Assembly (NCBI GenBank): GCA_900546075.1
Contig: URBH01000006.1
Span: forward strand, 1-53,909
DNA from: an uncultured Eubacteriales bacterium
Lineage (GTDB): Bacteria; Bacillota; Clostridia; Oscillospirales; Oscillospiraceae
Direction: 5' to 3'
Length of the DNA stretch: 53,909 bases
Part shown: piece after piece, positions 1 to 8,372 of the stretch
Layout: every line of letters begins with the position of its first letter
How positions within the stretch are numbered: the first letter of the stretch is position 1
Notes under the pieces: generated by a model
What the model was told of the DNA's origin: nothing
The model's database searches: none
The model's input: only the letters and a program-made list of their open reading frames with translations
Made by a program: the position numbers and the translations under genes

Positions 1-322
1 GATTCTTCGGCAGATAGACTGCCTCATAGTCCATAAAGGACGGCGTGGTGGGCAGCGCCGTCATCAGCCCCAACAGGCCGTAATGGGTCACAAAGGCCAT
101 GATTGCCTTTTCCACCTCGTCCTCCAGACAGCGGTTCATCATCAGCATTCCCACATTCAGCGCCTCCAGCACCATCTCGGAGGATTCCTTCAGCGGGTTA
201 TATACATCGGGCTTTGCCGTTTTCTCCGGCGTAATATAGCGTTTTCCGCCCTTGCCGGTCTTGATCTCATAGCGGTCATACCGCACCCAGTGGGAACGGG
301 ACTGCGCAAACAGATTGTTCAT
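1..322 (-). CDS. Hypothetical protein, C-terminus beyond the window
   Basis: An open frame on the reverse strand gives 107 codons and runs off the left edge, so only the N-terminal part is visible. It begins MNNLFAQSRSHW, with an AGAGG ribosome binding site about 9 bases upstream of the ATG. The protein is soluble-looking and charged at first (an ITPEKTAKPD stretch), then becomes helical and Met-rich (VGMLMMNRCLEDE). I do not recognise the family. It lies on the same strand as, and 56 bases downstream of, the sigma-like gene, so the two probably form one operon of the mobile element. No function is proposed. Confidence 0.6.
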   Translation of the reverse strand, partial: MNNLFAQSRSHWVRYDRYEIKTGKGGKRYITPEKTAKPDVYNPLKESSEMVLEALNVGMLMMNRCLEDEVEKAIMAFVTHYGLLGLMTALPTTPSFMDYEAVYLPKN

Positions 323-378
323 AACGCTGTTCCTCTCAATTCGTAATCCATCTATATATTAACCATATTACTATTGTA

Positions 379-1311
379 TCAACCGTCCTTGGCATCGTCA
401 AGGGCGGCTTCCTTTTTTCTCGGTTTTGTTTTGTTTTCCCGGAGGATCACGGCATCCTTGCCCATGGTTTGCAGCAACGCTTCATATTCTTCCATGAACT
501 CGCGCTCCCGCAGCGTAAGGCCATGATCGTTTTCCAGCTTTTCGCTCAGATGCTCATACATCCGTCTTTGCAGCTTTTTCTGAATGGTCATACGCAACTT
601 TCGGATATTCCTGTCGGACTGCCCTCGGATGGCGGCAAGCCTTGTGGTGCTGTATTGCTTGACGAACAGGTAATACAGCACTTCTTTCTGTTCATCACTG
701 AGGGTGAAAAAGAGCTTGGAGAGAAAGCGGTTAGCTGTCAGCTCGTGCAACTCGTAGGGACAGGAGAAGATGATGTCGAGGAAGTTTCCCTGACAGAGCT
801 GACGGAACCTCGGCAGATTCATCCAGAGGGGAGCAATCTTCGGATCAGGTACCGCCTGAAACTCCAACGGCACATCCCCACGCAGGTTTTCGTGGTCACA
901 TTCCCGGCGCTCCCGATTTCTGTCCAGCTTGTTCCACTCGTCTACCACACTCAGAAAATCGGATTCCGTCCTGGCTGCTTCCTCTAAACGCCGCAAAGCT
1001 TCTGCGCGAATTTCCCGTTTGAGCCGTTTTTCGCTGGTGGGCGCGGCTTCCTCTTTCTCGTCCTCCAGCTCGGCATGATAGTCTCTGGGGTGCTCGTCCT
1101 GCTCCAGCTCGCTTTCCAGCTCCAGCGTGCGTTCCTCGGCAAGCGCTTCCTCCAGCGTCTCGTCCTCCGGCGCACCGTCAGACGCATCCTCCCAATCGGC
1201 AAAGCCGTCCGCATCCATTTCAAGGTCGGTTTCCTCTATTTGCTCCTCGGTATCTTCTTCCTCATCGGAAAAATCATCGTCAAGCAGCAGTCCATCCTCC
1301 CATGGTTCCAC
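379..1311 (-). CDS. Acidic protein with sigma-70 region-4-like helix-turn-helix
   Basis: A 310-residue protein if translated from the GTG at 1311, which follows a GGGGAGG site with 10-base spacing. The longer open frame up to 1479 lacks a ribosome binding site. Residues 1-90 are extremely acidic (runs of D and E), followed by a charged helical part. Around residues 200-245 the segment TLSDEQKEVLYYL, then STTRLAAIRGQSDRNIRKL, looks like a sigma-70 region 4 helix-turn-helix. The C-terminus is basic. The likely role is a transcription regulator or sigma-like factor of the mobile element, by inference. It is divergent from tnpW and the recombinase. A plain HTH regulator is the alternative. Confidence 0.6.
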   Translation of the reverse strand: MEPWEDGLLLDDDFSDEEEDTEEQIEETDLEMDADGFADWEDASDGAPEDETLEEALAEERTLELESELEQDEHPRDYHAELEDEKEEAAPTSEKRLKREIRAEALRRLEEAARTESDFLSVVDEWNKLDRNRERRECDHENLRGDVPLEFQAVPDPKIAPLWMNLPRFRQLCQGNFLDIIFSCPYELHELTANRFLSKLFFTLSDEQKEVLYYLFVKQYSTTRLAAIRGQSDRNIRKLRMTIQKKLQRRMYEHLSEKLENDHGLTLREREFMEEYEALLQTMGKDAVILRENKTKPRKKEAALDDAKDG

Positions 1312-1464
1312 GACAGCTTCACCTCCCCGAAAAAGAATTTTTCTTTTTTTCAAAAACAGTTCCGATTTACACCCCGTATTTCTCCTATTAGTAGAGGAAG
1401 TAATCTTAGCACAAGTTACACGGGTTACTTTCCGAGCCATCAGCAAAAAAGGAGGATATGGAGC

Positions 1465-1767
1465 ATGGAAAAGCAACAAAAAGCCACGGTTGGCTTACAG
1501 CCAACGGAACCAAACACATTATATCAAAAACCAACCAATCACGCAAGGAGGATGCCTATGGAGCAGAACAAACGAGAGCAGTTTATCATCCGCCGAATCG
1601 GCGGCACCACCTACAAGGTCAGAGTCGTGTTCAACGAAAGCGGCGGCGAGACCATGGAGGATAAAATTTTGCGGATTGTACGCAATGATATGGTTACAAA
1701 CGACGGAACCTATGGTATAATGGAGACACCACAAATGAGCCGACAGTCTGAAAGGAGCGCATCATGA
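1465..1767 (+). CDS. tnpW: TnpW-family transposon-encoded small protein
   Basis: The core FIIRRIGGTTYKVRVVFNE followed by ETMEDKILRIVRND matches the TnpW proteins encoded just before TnpX-type serine recombinases in Tn4451-like elements; their role is not well defined. Two starts are possible in one frame. The ATG at 1465 has GGAGG about 9 bases upstream (100 residues). The ATG at 1558 has its own AAGGAGG with about 6-base spacing (69 residues, beginning MEQNKREQF). The conserved part begins only after 1558, so the shorter form may be the real one. The stop overlaps the recombinase start as ATGA, indicating translational coupling. Confidence 0.7.
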   Translation: MEKQQKATVGLQPTEPNTLYQKPTNHARRMPMEQNKREQFIIRRIGGTTYKVRVVFNESGGETMEDKILRIVRNDMVTNDGTYGIMETPQMSRQSERSAS

Positions 1768-3473
1768 GCGTGAAACAGACTGAAAGCAAAATTACCGCTC
1801 TCTATGAGCGGCTGTCCCGTGACGATGACAACGCCGGGGATAGCAATTCCATCGTGAATCAGAAAAAATACCTCGAAAGCTATGCCCAGCAGAGAGGCTA
1901 CACCAACTGCCGCCATTACACCGATGATGGCTGGAGCGGCGGCAATTTCGAGCGGCCTGCATGGAAATAGCTTATCGCAGACATTGAGGCAGGTAGGGTT
2001 GCCCATGTGATCGTCAAGGATATGAGCCGGGCGGGGCGTGACTATCTGCAAACCGGATTTTACACGGAGGTATTCTTCCGGCAGCACGGCGTTCACTTTG
2101 TCGCTATTGCCAACAGCGTGGACAGCGACGACCAGAACAGCAACGAGTTTGCCCCCTTCCTCAACATCATGAATGAGTGGTACGCCCGGGACATCAGCAA
2201 GAAGCGCCGTATCAGCAACAAGATTAAGGGCAACGCTGGGGAACCCATGGGGCCGCCTCCTTACGGGTACATCAAGGACCCGGATAATCCGAAGCACTGG
2301 ATCGTTGACGAGGAAGCCGCCCTGATTGTTCGCAGAATCTATAATCTGATTCTGGAAGGATATGGGACGGAACAAATCGCCTCCATGTTTGAATCAGAAG
2401 GTATCCTCACGCCCCGTGCCTACTGGCTGAAAAAGGGCATCCGAAAGCCTGGAAAGGAAACGCAGCAGCCATCCACAAAGTGGAACCCTTCTACCATCGT
2501 CAATATTCTGTCATTGCAGGAGTATTGCGGAGACGTTTTGAACTTCAAGACCTATTCCAAGTCTTACAAGAACAAAAAGCGGATTCCCAATGACCGTGAA
2601 AACTGGGCCATTTTCGAGAATGTCCATGAGCCAGTGGTTGACCGTGCCATTTGGGAACAGGTTCAGGAAAAGCGTGGGAAAATCCGCAGACGGAAACCCA
2701 AAGACGGGGAACGGAATATGTTTTGCGGCCTGTTGGTATGTGCGGATTGCGGTCATAATCTGAACTACCATTTCAACCAGGGCAATCACGATATCAAGTA
2801 TTTCAACTGCTCCAACTACAACAGTGGCCGGGGCAGCTGCACTTCTACCCATTATATCCGTGTGGATTTCCTGGAACAGGTGGTTTTGGGTGAGATCAGG
2901 CGGCTTACAAAGTATGCCGTACATTACGAGGACGAATTTCAGCAGGCTATTATGGGCAGCACCCAAAAGGCGGTAGAGCTGGAACGCAAGATTAAACAAA
3001 AAGAGCTTGCGGCAGCGCAAGCCCGTGATGGTGAACTGGATAGGTTATTTGAACGAATCTATGAGGATAACATTTCCGGGAAGCTGTCAGACGAACGCTT
3101 TGCCAAAATGTCCCAGCGTTACGAGGAAGAACAAGCGGAGCTATCCGGAAAGATCAAGGCACTCCGCAAAGAGCTGGACAAGCTCAACGGTGACGCTGTT
3201 TCCACGGATATGTTCCTGGCTACCGTCCGCAAGTACACCCGCGCCAAGAAGCTGACGCCTCGGATGCTGAACGAATTGGTCAACCACATTGAGGTTCACC
3301 AAGCCGAGAAAATCAACGGCGAATGGGTCCAGAAATTGACCATCTACTACAACTGTGTCGGTGCCCTGTTTATCCCGGATACCCCGTCCATGCCCGTGCC
3401 TGATGTAACCGTCAACACCCGCAGAAGTGTCTATGTCAGCTATGAACCGGCACAAAATGGACAACAAAAATGA
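1764..3473 (+). pseudogene. Large serine recombinase (TnpX type) interrupted by one amber codon
   Basis: Read through, this is a 569-residue large serine recombinase. It has an N-terminal resolvase domain with catalytic Ser18 in ALYERLSRDDD, then KDMSRAGRDYLQ, a recombinase domain, a zinc ribbon (CGLLVCADCGHNL with a later C..C pair), a coiled coil and a C-terminal domain. The frame holds a TAG at 1968-1970 (codon 69), just after ERPAWK. Relatives normally have Gln there (PAWKQLI), so a CAG-to-TAG change is the simplest explanation. Everything downstream is intact to 3473. The downstream piece could start at 2007 but lacks the catalytic serine, so the enzyme should be dead unless the stop is read through. 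TAG is an ordinary stop elsewhere in the window. Confidence 0.85.
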
Positions 3474-3515
3474 CGAGTGTTCTCAAAGGATCAAATCCTA
3501 TAAGAACACTCGTCA
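3471..3515. terminator. 13-bp perfect inverted repeat between recombinase and tRNA-Arg
   Basis: The arms 3471-3483 and 3503-3515 are perfectly complementary. The 19-base loop holds a further 5-bp stem (3487-3491 with 3495-3499). The left arm begins at the recombinase stop codon and the right arm abuts the tRNA 3' CCA. It could be a bidirectional terminator or the end of the mobile element. There is no clear T-run. Confidence 0.5.
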
Positions 3516-3592
3516 TGGTACGCCAGAAGGGACTCGAACCCCCGACCTACTGATTCGTAGTCAGTCACTCTATCCAACTGAGCTACTGGCGC
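3516..3592 (-). tRNA. tRNA-Arg(ACG)
   Basis: The reverse strand reads GCGCCAG for the 5' acceptor arm, paired with CTGGCGT and followed by discriminator A and an encoded CCA (3516-3518). The D arm is AGCTCAGTTGGATAGAGT, the anticodon loop is CTACGAA (anticodon ACG, Arg), and the T arm contains GGTTCGAGTCC. The length is 77 bases including CCA. The A at position 34 is expected to be edited to inosine to read CGU, CGC and CGA. The gene sits immediately beside the end of the recombinase element. Confidence 0.97.
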
Positions 3593-3619
3593 ATACGCAC
3601 TTCTCTCAAATGCCTGAAT

Positions 3620-3648
3620 ATAGTACCACATCTCTTAAAAAAATGCAA
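3620..3648 (-). promoter_or_regulatory. Sigma-A promoter of tRNA-Arg
   Basis: On the reverse strand TTGCAT (3643-3648) and TACTAT (3620-3625) are separated by 17 bases and lie about 28 bases upstream of the mature tRNA. Confidence 0.65.
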
Positions 3649-3697
3649 GTGCTTTTTTCGCTTTTTCCAACTTTTTTATCTTCCCCCCTGTGCCGCC

Positions 3698-3727
3698 TTG
3701 ACAGCTTCGGTGTTTCTGGTGTAAAAT
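3698..3727 (+). promoter_or_regulatory. Sigma-A promoter of mutY
   Basis: TTGACA at 3698-3703 and TAAAAT at 3722-3727 with 18-base spacing, followed by an AAGGAG site and the mutY ATG. Confidence 0.55.
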
Positions 3728-3751
3728 GTCCACCATAAGGAGACGCTGGAT

Positions 3752-4801
3752 ATGGATAATCTGGATTTGAATATGCTCCCCGAGCTGCTGCTTCCGTGGT
3801 ATCGGGAAAACCACCGCTGCCTGCCATGGCGGGAAACGAAAGAGCCTTACCATATCTGGCTGTCGGAAATCATGCTCCAGCAGACACGGGTGGAAGCCGT
3901 TAAGGGCTACTACGCCCGCTTCCTCGCCGCTTTGCCCACCGTGGAGGCTCTGGCAAACTGTGATGACGACGCTCTGCACAAGCTGTGGGAGGGACTTGGC
4001 TACTACAGCCGGGTGCGGAATCTGAAAAAGGCGGCGCAGGTCATTCAGGAACGCTATAACGGCCAATTTCCCGGGGAATACGATGCGGTTCTGGCGCTGC
4101 CCGGTATCGGCGAGTATACCGCGGGCGCCATCTGCTCCATTGCCTTTGACCTCCCCGTCCCGGCAGTGGACGGCAACGTGCTGCGTGTTTTCTCCCGGCT
4201 GACGGACGACCCCGCCCCTATCGATCTGCCCGCCGTGAAGGCAGGCGTCCGGGAAAGGCTTGCCGCCATTTATCCAAAAGAAGCCGGTGACTTCACCCAG
4301 GCGCTGATGGAGCTGGGCGCCACCCTCTGCGGCCCCAACCGGAAGCCGGAATGCGGCAGCTGCCCCTGCCGGGAGATTTGTCTCGGATATCAGCACGGCA
4401 CCGCGGAAGACCTCCCCGTCAAGTCCCCCAAGCGGGAGCGGCGGCAGGAGGACAGAACCATGTTCATTCTGCAATGCGATGGGAAATACGCTCTGGAAAA
4501 GCGCCCGGACAAAGGGCTTCTCGCGGGGCTGTGGCAGTTTCCCAATGTTGCCGGACATCTGGATACGGCTCAGGCGCTGGCCGAGGTGGAGCGGATGGGG
4601 CTTCGTCCCCGGGAAATTCTGCGGGAAGTTTCGAGAAAGCACATTTTTACCCACATTCAGTGGAATATGAAAGGAATTTATCTGGAGGTTGCCGAAGCGT
4701 CCGGCAATTTTTCCTGGTTCACGGCGGAGCAGATCGACGCCCAGGCGGCGCTGCCCACGGCGTTCCGCCTGTTTTGGGAGGAGGAAGAGAGAGATGTTTG
4801 A
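3752..4801 (+). CDS. mutY: A/G-specific adenine glycosylase MutY
   Basis: A 349-residue base-excision repair glycosylase that removes adenine mispaired with 8-oxoguanine. The N-terminal HhH-GPD domain shows the catalytic glutamate E39 in SEIMLQQTRV, the helix-hairpin-helix LPGIGEYTAG and the conserved aspartate D140 in VDGNVLRV. The iron-sulphur cluster ligands follow as C-x7-C-x2-C-x5-C (CGPNRKPECGSC then PCREIC), a spacing I recall from other clostridial MutY proteins. The C-terminal NUDIX-like domain begins near residue 235 (LEKRPDKGLLAGLWQFP) and recognises 8-oxoG. The start has AAGGAG upstream. The 3' end overlaps the next gene by 8 bases. Confidence 0.95.
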   Translation: MDNLDLNMLPELLLPWYRENHRCLPWRETKEPYHIWLSEIMLQQTRVEAVKGYYARFLAALPTVEALANCDDDALHKLWEGLGYYSRVRNLKKAAQVIQERYNGQFPGEYDAVLALPGIGEYTAGAICSIAFDLPVPAVDGNVLRVFSRLTDDPAPIDLPAVKAGVRERLAAIYPKEAGDFTQALMELGATLCGPNRKPECGSCPCREICLGYQHGTAEDLPVKSPKRERRQEDRTMFILQCDGKYALEKRPDKGLLAGLWQFPNVAGHLDTAQALAEVERMGLRPREILREVSRKHIFTHIQWNMKGIYLEVAEASGNFSWFTAEQIDAQAALPTAFRLFWEEEERDV

Positions 4802-5579
4802 TTTCCACATGCATTCCCGGGTTTCCTTTGACGGTCACGACACCGGCCGCGCTATGGCGCAGGCGGCGCTGGACGCCGGGTTGAAGGAAATCTGCTTCAC
4901 CGACCATCTGGACTATGACCCCACCGGGCAGATGGGCGACCTGACCTTCCGCACGGAGGTCTACAACGCAGAATACGACCGTCTTTCGCTTCCCGGGCTG
5001 ACCATCCGGCGGGGCGTGGAATTTGGCCTTACCCGGGACAATCCGGCGCAGTTCCGGAAAGACCTTGCCCGGCGTCCCTTTGATTTCGTCCTCGGCTCCA
5101 TCCATTTTGTGGACGGGTTTGACGTGTATTTTGAGCCGTTCTGGCAGGGGAAGACCGTTCATCAGGTGGAGCAGCGGTATCTGGAGGAAACCCTGGCCTG
5201 TGTTCAGGTTCACGGGGATTTCGATGTACTGGCGCACCTGACCTACATCAGCAAGCCCCCCTGTCACCCCACCCATGCGCCCCTGTCCTATGCCGCCCAT
5301 CGGGAAGTCATCGACGAAATTCTCCGGGTTCTGGCCGCAAAGGGTAAGGGGCTGGAAATGAACACCAGCGGCGTTGACCGCTGCGGCGATTTTCTTCCCT
5401 CCGCCGACATTTTCCGGCGCTTCCGGGAGCTGGGGGGCGAGATCGTCACCGTCGGCTCCGACGCCCACCGCTGCAACCGGGTGGGGCAGTACACCTTCCG
5501 CGCCTGTGAGATTCTGAAAGACATTTTCGGGTACGTCTGTACCTTCGAAAACCGGCAGCCGGTTTTTCATAAGCTGTGA
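4794..5579 (+). CDS. PHP-domain phosphatase, histidinol-phosphatase (HisJ/HisK) family
   Basis: A 261-residue protein that starts inside the end of mutY. PHP metal-binding motifs are present in order: FDFHMHS at residues 2-8, CFTDHLDY, LGSIHFVDG, HGDFDVLAHLTY, EMNTSG and VGSDAHRCNRVG. The family removes the phosphate from L-histidinol phosphate in histidine synthesis, but PHP relatives also act on other phosphoesters. No his genes are nearby, so the substrate is inferred from similarity only. A GAGGAAGAGAG stretch lies just before the ATG. It is cotranscribed with mutY, and a strong hairpin follows the stop. Confidence 0.75.
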   Translation: MFDFHMHSRVSFDGHDTGRAMAQAALDAGLKEICFTDHLDYDPTGQMGDLTFRTEVYNAEYDRLSLPGLTIRRGVEFGLTRDNPAQFRKDLARRPFDFVLGSIHFVDGFDVYFEPFWQGKTVHQVEQRYLEETLACVQVHGDFDVLAHLTYISKPPCHPTHAPLSYAAHREVIDEILRVLAAKGKGLEMNTSGVDRCGDFLPSADIFRRFRELGGEIVTVGSDAHRCNRVGQYTFRACEILKDIFGYVCTFENRQPVFHKL

Positions 5580-5590
5580 TATAAGCGCAA

Positions 5591-5618
5591 AACGCCCCGG
5601 GCATCTGCCCGGGGCGTT
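5591..5618. terminator. Hairpin terminator between convergent genes
   Basis: A 13-bp perfect stem (5591-5603 with 5606-5618) with a 2-base loop sits between the PHP gene and the convergent CPBP gene. It is GC-rich with only short T-runs, so it probably serves both directions. Confidence 0.65.
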
Positions 5619-5628
5619 CGGTTTCACA

Positions 5629-6480
5629 TTAAAGCACCCGATCTGCTTTCTTTTCTGACCGGATCATAGCAAGCGCCATACCGGCCACAATTATGTATCC
5701 CACCAGTGAAATGGCGGATGCCTCAACGCCAAATTCGCCGCCCGTAACGGCAAATAATTTGGAGTCAAGGACGTACGTCATTACGGAATATGCATCCGCT
5801 TTTTCCCCGATGGCCAGTCCTCCGCCGATCATCACAATATTCCAGACGGCATGTACCACTCCGCTGTTCCAGACGGAGCCGCTTTCGATTGCAATCAAGG
5901 AAAACATAACACCGACCATCGTACCGGCAAGAATGACCAGCAAGCAACTGCCTACCGAAAAATTCATCCCCAGAATATGCACAAAACCAAATAATATCGA
6001 GGGGACAATAACCGCCGCCTGAATGTTCCACTTTTTCTTTAATACATTCAGAATAACACCTCTGAATACCATTTCTTCAACAAATCCAGCCGCAATTCCG
6101 GTAAACGCAATGCCCGCGCTTAATGTATTGAAAATTTGCGTTCCGCTCATATTGGACGAAACGTATTGACCGCTGAACGCCAGAAGATAGCTCCCTTTGA
6201 CCAGGGACGGCAATAATACAGCCGTCAGAATCCATCTCTTTTTAACGGCAAATTCAGGCATTCCCAAATCTGCCATAGGCAGTTTTACAATTTTACCGGC
6301 AAAGGCTTTCAAAAAAACATACGCCAATCCGACATATAAAAGCCCTGCAATTATATTGCAGACTCCGGACGGGACTTTTATCAGGCCAAACGCGGCTGCA
6401 ATGCCCTGGGCGATAAGCTGCGAAATAAGTAAAATGAATATTGCAGCAAATGAATCGCCGATGGCTTTCTTTGTACTCAT
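5629..6480 (-). CDS. CPBP-family intramembrane glutamic protease
   Basis: A 283-residue polytopic membrane protein with about eight hydrophobic segments. The CPBP (Abi/CAAX protease) signature is complete: EEMVFRG (the EExxxR motif, with the catalytic glutamate), FGFVH and HAVWN. Members cleave prenylated or peptide substrates within the membrane, and some process or give immunity to bacteriocins; the substrate here is unknown. Its ATG overlaps the stop of the preceding lipoprotein gene by 4 bases, so the two are translationally coupled and probably act together. Confidence 0.85.
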   Translation of the reverse strand: MSTKKAIGDSFAAIFILLISQLIAQGIAAAFGLIKVPSGVCNIIAGLLYVGLAYVFLKAFAGKIVKLPMADLGMPEFAVKKRWILTAVLLPSLVKGSYLLAFSGQYVSSNMSGTQIFNTLSAGIAFTGIAAGFVEEMVFRGVILNVLKKKWNIQAAVIVPSILFGFVHILGMNFSVGSCLLVILAGTMVGVMFSLIAIESGSVWNSGVVHAVWNIVMIGGGLAIGEKADAYSVMTYVLDSKLFAVTGGEFGVEASAISLVGYIIVAGMALAMIRSEKKADRVL

Positions 6481-7055
6481 TTTGCGTCCACCTCTACATC
6501 AGATACCGTAAGGGTAACGGCGATTCCCGCATTGCACTCAGCATTTCTGAAATCGTCCGTTACATCCGTAACGCGCATACTGTTCGCGGTTGTCCCGATT
6601 TTGACCCAAAGAGGGATTTCTTTATTCAGCATAATCGGCACCTCCCGGTCAATTCTTGTCCCGCCAACTCCTGTGGACTCGTCAAATGGCGTGTCTACAG
6701 TCGGGAAGCTATACTTAACATGGCCGTTTTCATCGATGGTATATAAATCACAGCCGGTTTCCGTCAGTCTCACGGCTATTCTCCCGGTTAAATGGTCAAT
6801 GTTTCCAGCCGTTGTTCCATCTTCAACCCATTCACCGTCACGATAGACCCAAATCGATATTGCATATGATTTCGCAGTCTCATCAAACGAAATGTCGAAG
6901 AACTGGATTTCATCATCAAACAGGCTGAGAACATCCTGGGTTTCCTCCGAAAAATCGCTTGGCTTTATATACATTGCAGACTGCTTATTCTGTGAACACG
7001 CGCATAATGCAAAAATAAGCAATCCCACAAGCAGCATACATGTTATTTTCTTCAT
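6477..7055 (-). CDS. Secreted lipoprotein of unknown function
   Basis: A 192-residue protein from the ATG at 7055, preceded by AAGGGAGA; the longer open frame to 7112 lacks a ribosome binding site. The signal peptide MKKITCMLLVGLLIFAL ends in a lipobox-like LCAC, so it should be a lipid-anchored surface protein. The remaining sequence is rich in beta-type segments and acidic residues (YIKPSDFSEETQ, IWVYRDGEWVEDG). I recognise no family. It is coupled to the CPBP protease gene. Confidence 0.75.
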   Translation of the reverse strand: MKKITCMLLVGLLIFALCACSQNKQSAMYIKPSDFSEETQDVLSLFDDEIQFFDISFDETAKSYAISIWVYRDGEWVEDGTTAGNIDHLTGRIAVRLTETGCDLYTIDENGHVKYSFPTVDTPFDESTGVGGTRIDREVPIMLNKEIPLWVKIGTTANSMRVTDVTDDFRNAECNAGIAVTLTVSDVEVDAK

Positions 7056-7113
7056 GTCGTACTCTCCCTTCTTGTCGGGCTTCACTATACCATATATCTG
7101 CATAAATTTCAAC

Positions 7114-7147
7114 AGCAGCCACGGCAGGACAACCCGCCGTGGCTGCT
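7114..7147 (-). terminator. Terminator of the ATP-grasp/hydrolase operon
   Basis: A 12-bp perfect stem (7114-7125 with 7136-7147) and 10-base loop lie 8 bases past the stop of the ATP-grasp gene. The T-run on the reverse strand is weak. Confidence 0.55.
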
Positions 7148-7155
7148 AATCTCTT

Positions 7156-8352
7156 TTATCCCTCGTATGTCGCGGCCATGTCTTTGTAGAAGGCCATCAT
7201 TTCTTCTTCGGTGTCGAAATTGGCCACGTACATCTGGTTCGCCATGGCGCCGGAGAGGGCGTCGGGAATGCGTCCCCACATGACCATTTTGCTGCCATAC
7301 TTCATCATGACCTCGTAATCGTCCAGCTTGTAGCGCCGTCCGTCCCGGCGGCCGTAAAAGGCGCAGAAGTGATGCGCGCCGATGGGCTTGGTGTTGCAGT
7401 CAAAGGCCACCATGTCCGCCCAGATCTTGTATACGTCAGTCTCCTGGGAGTAGTTGTACATCTCGGGGGTGTAGCCGCCGGAGGGGCGCATGTTGACCTC
7501 CAGACCGATCACGTCTCCCTTTTTGCCCAGTCCCGCCTGATCTTCGTTCAGGACGAAGAATTCCAGATGGACGAAGCGGCTTTTCACACCGAAGGCTTTC
7601 ACGGTGGCAAGTCCGGCCTTGCGGATCTTCTCCGGCAGCTCCTTCACCAGATAATACACGGAATCGCCCTGCGTATTTACGATGTCCATGATGGACAGAG
7701 GCGTGATATTGCCGGACTCGAACAGCATCTGTCCCTTGGAATCCACGATGCCGTCGAAGGTCTGGACATAGCCGTTGACGAACTCCTCCATGATGTACAC
7801 GGCGTCGTCCTTACTTCTGACAAACCACCGGACGTCCTCGTCGGATTGCAGCTTGTAGGTGTTGCAGGCGCCCACGCCGCTGTCCGGCTTGACCACCACG
7901 GGATAGCCCACGGTGTGGGCAAATTCCAGGGCGTCCTCCAGCCCCTCTACCAGATGATACCGGGCGGTGGGGATACCGGCCTTGGCGTAATACTTCTTCA
8001 TGCAGGACTTGAACTTGATCTTATCCATCTCGTCCAGCTTGGGGCCTGTGGTGATGTTGAATTCGGTGCGCAGGGCCGCGTCCCGCATCAGCCAGTATTC
8101 GTTGTTGCTTTCCAGCCAGTCGATCTTGCCGTATTTGTAGGTGAAGAAGGCGACGGCCTTGAACACCTCGTCGTAATTTTCCAGACTGGAAACCTTATAA
8201 TATTCGTCCAGACTGTCGCGCAGCTCCTGAAGCAGATCGTTATAGGGGCTGTCGCCGATGCCAAGCACCCGCATGCCGTTATTTTTCAGCTCCCGGCAGA
8301 ATTTCCAGTAGGTCATGGGGAAATTCGGGGAGATGAATATGAAGTTCTTCAT
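7156..8352 (-). CDS. ATP-grasp carboxylate-amine ligase-like protein
   Basis: 398 residues from the ATG at 8352, which has AAGGAG 8 bases upstream; a GTG at 8361 lies too close to that site. The N-terminal part resembles a pre-ATP-grasp domain (FIFISPNFPMTYWKF). The ATP-grasp core shows the nucleotide loop YPVVVKPDSGVGACNT, the adenine-binding stretch YIMEEFVNGYVQTFDG and the metal ligands in GLEVNMRPSGGYTPE. Such enzymes form an acyl phosphate and join it to an amine, thiol or hydroxyl; the substrates here are unknown. It is the last gene of a three-gene operon behind two alpha/beta hydrolases, which suggests one ligation-hydrolysis pathway. Confidence 0.8.
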   Translation of the reverse strand: MKNFIFISPNFPMTYWKFCRELKNNGMRVLGIGDSPYNDLLQELRDSLDEYYKVSSLENYDEVFKAVAFFTYKYGKIDWLESNNEYWLMRDAALRTEFNITTGPKLDEMDKIKFKSCMKKYYAKAGIPTARYHLVEGLEDALEFAHTVGYPVVVKPDSGVGACNTYKLQSDEDVRWFVRSKDDAVYIMEEFVNGYVQTFDGIVDSKGQMLFESGNITPLSIMDIVNTQGDSVYYLVKELPEKIRKAGLATVKAFGVKSRFVHLEFFVLNEDQAGLGKKGDVIGLEVNMRPSGGYTPEMYNYSQETDVYKIWADMVAFDCNTKPIGAHHFCAFYGRRDGRRYKLDDYEVMMKYGSKMVMWGRIPDALSGAMANQMYVANFDTEEEMMAFYKDMAATYEG

Positions 8353-8372
8353 GTGTTTCACTCCTTATATCT

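Noticed and set aside
1764..3473. Reassignment of TAG to an amino acid
   Set aside because: TAG serves as an ordinary stop, for example at 48605-48607, and only this one gene has it in frame.
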